Assembly: GCF_003815875.1 (NCBI RefSeq)
Contig: NZ_CP033924.1
Coordinates: 1 to 64,000 of the forward strand
DNA from: Chryseobacterium lactis
GTDB lineage: Bacteria; Bacteroidota; Bacteroidia; Flavobacteriales; Weeksellaceae
Direction: 5' to 3'
Length of the DNA: 64,000 nucleotides
Notes under the pieces: model-generated
The model's input: the letters and a program-made list of their open reading frames with translations, nothing else
The model's database searches: none
Told to the model about the DNA's origin: nothing
Shown here: positions 63,611 through 64,000 of the stretch, piece after piece
Layout of the letters: each line of letters begins with the position of its first letter
How positions within the stretch are numbered: the stretch's first letter is position 1
Position numbers and translations under genes: made by a program

Positions 63611-64000
63611 CTAAAATTTGAAATTCAATCCGGTTTCTATTGAAAAAGTATTAAACCCTTTTGGAACAACCGTTTTATACCAAAGACGATAAGGCATATA
63701 TGAAAATTGAATTCCTATTCCTAAATTATTTTTCCAGAAACGTATTCCCTGCCCAAATTTCAATGAACTAACACTTTCTGCATCAACATTAAAGGAAATA
63801 CCATCATTGTCATTTTTTACCGGCTCACTATCAGGAATATCTTTCCCATTCAGGAACAGCGTATGAAAAGAAAGCTCGCTTACCCATTCTATTTTATTAT
63901 TTTTAACAGGATATTCCTTTACCATTCGAATTCCCAGATTCACTATCGTTTCTTTTGACTGCATAGGATATAATGTCCCATTTTTACCGTAATTAAAACT
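63611..64000 (-). CDS. outer-membrane beta-barrel protein, 3' part
   Basis: The last 129 residues of a longer protein. The reading frame stays open through the right edge, so the ATG-start at 63964 is not the true start. Amphipathic strands (KIEWVSELSFHTLFL, LGIGIQFSYMPYRLWY) and a terminal aromatic (FSIETGLNFKF) fit the end of a membrane barrel. It could be a PorT-like or OmpW-like barrel; the function is unknown. Confidence 0.5.
   Translation of the reverse strand, partial: SFNYGKNGTLYPMQSKETIVNLGIRMVKEYPVKNNKIEWVSELSFHTLFLNGKDIPDSEPVKNDNDGISFNVDAESVSSLKFGQGIRFWKNNLGIGIQFSYMPYRLWYKTVVPKGFNTFSIETGLNFKF

Noticed and set aside
1..64000. tRNA genes, rRNA genes and CRISPR arrays
   Set aside because: No cloverleaf, rRNA core sequence or regularly spaced direct repeats were recognised when reading the intergenic regions.

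Overview
The window looks like a stretch of chromosome from a Chryseobacterium-like member of the Flavobacteriia (Bacteroidota). The DNA is AT-rich. Many genes have A-rich leaders without Shine-Dalgarno sites and are preceded by the Bacteroidota -7 element TAnnTTTG. Bacteroidota hallmarks are also present: a type IX secretion sorting domain, an Oar-like TonB-dependent receptor, PorT-like outer-membrane barrels, and a class Id-type NrdB whose predicted metal-ligand positions match my memory of the Flavobacterium johnsoniae enzyme.

Region 1-17.9 kb, all on the minus strand, is a Wzx/Wzy-type capsule or surface-polysaccharide locus. Read in the direction of transcription it holds a PglE-like aminotransferase, a membrane 4,6-dehydratase (WbpM/PglF type), Wza-like export lipoprotein, Wzc-like tyrosine autokinase, UDP-sugar 6-dehydrogenase, L-2-hydroxyglutarate oxidase, WbpE/WbpD/WbpB homologues, a third aminotransferase, an NAD epimerase, a NeuD/PglD-type acetyltransferase, the flippase, two glycosyltransferases and the start of an EpsG-like polymerase. 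The 2-hydroxyglutarate oxidase sits inside the di-N-acetyl-uronic acid module, where it could recycle the by-product of the WbpB step.

Region 17.9-30 kb: recX and glyA; a small arsenic-response cluster (arsR, a DUF6428 gene, arsC) with a palindromic operator; a thioredoxin-reductase-like flavoprotein; a CfiA-like B1 metallo-beta-lactamase with a lipoprotein signal; a GT39 glycosyltransferase; and a MacAB-like ABC export operon interrupted by a four-helix-bundle (S23-type) gene.

Region 30-41 kb: nrdB and nrdA, separated by two small genes; an IS4-family element bounded by 31-bp inverted repeats; a TonB-dependent receptor; and a leucine-rich-repeat-like T9SS cargo protein.

Region 41-54.4 kb: DUF72, small unknowns, an outer-membrane barrel, HD hydrolase and alpha/beta hydrolase, ribokinase, DUF4241, a GIY-YIG gene bracketed by a perfect 56-bp inverted repeat, valS, a DUF1573 protein, PPK2, and a twice-repeated cassette of small lipoprotein plus secreted protein of unknown function.

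Region 54.4-64 kb: the RNase P RNA gene (minus strand), an ECF sigma factor with an overlapping membrane partner, an acyl-CoA synthetase, rpoN, asnS, a roughly 760-bp non-coding stretch with inverted repeats, a TPR-AraC transcriptional regulator and the 3' part of an outer-membrane protein gene. No tRNA, rRNA or CRISPR array was recognised.
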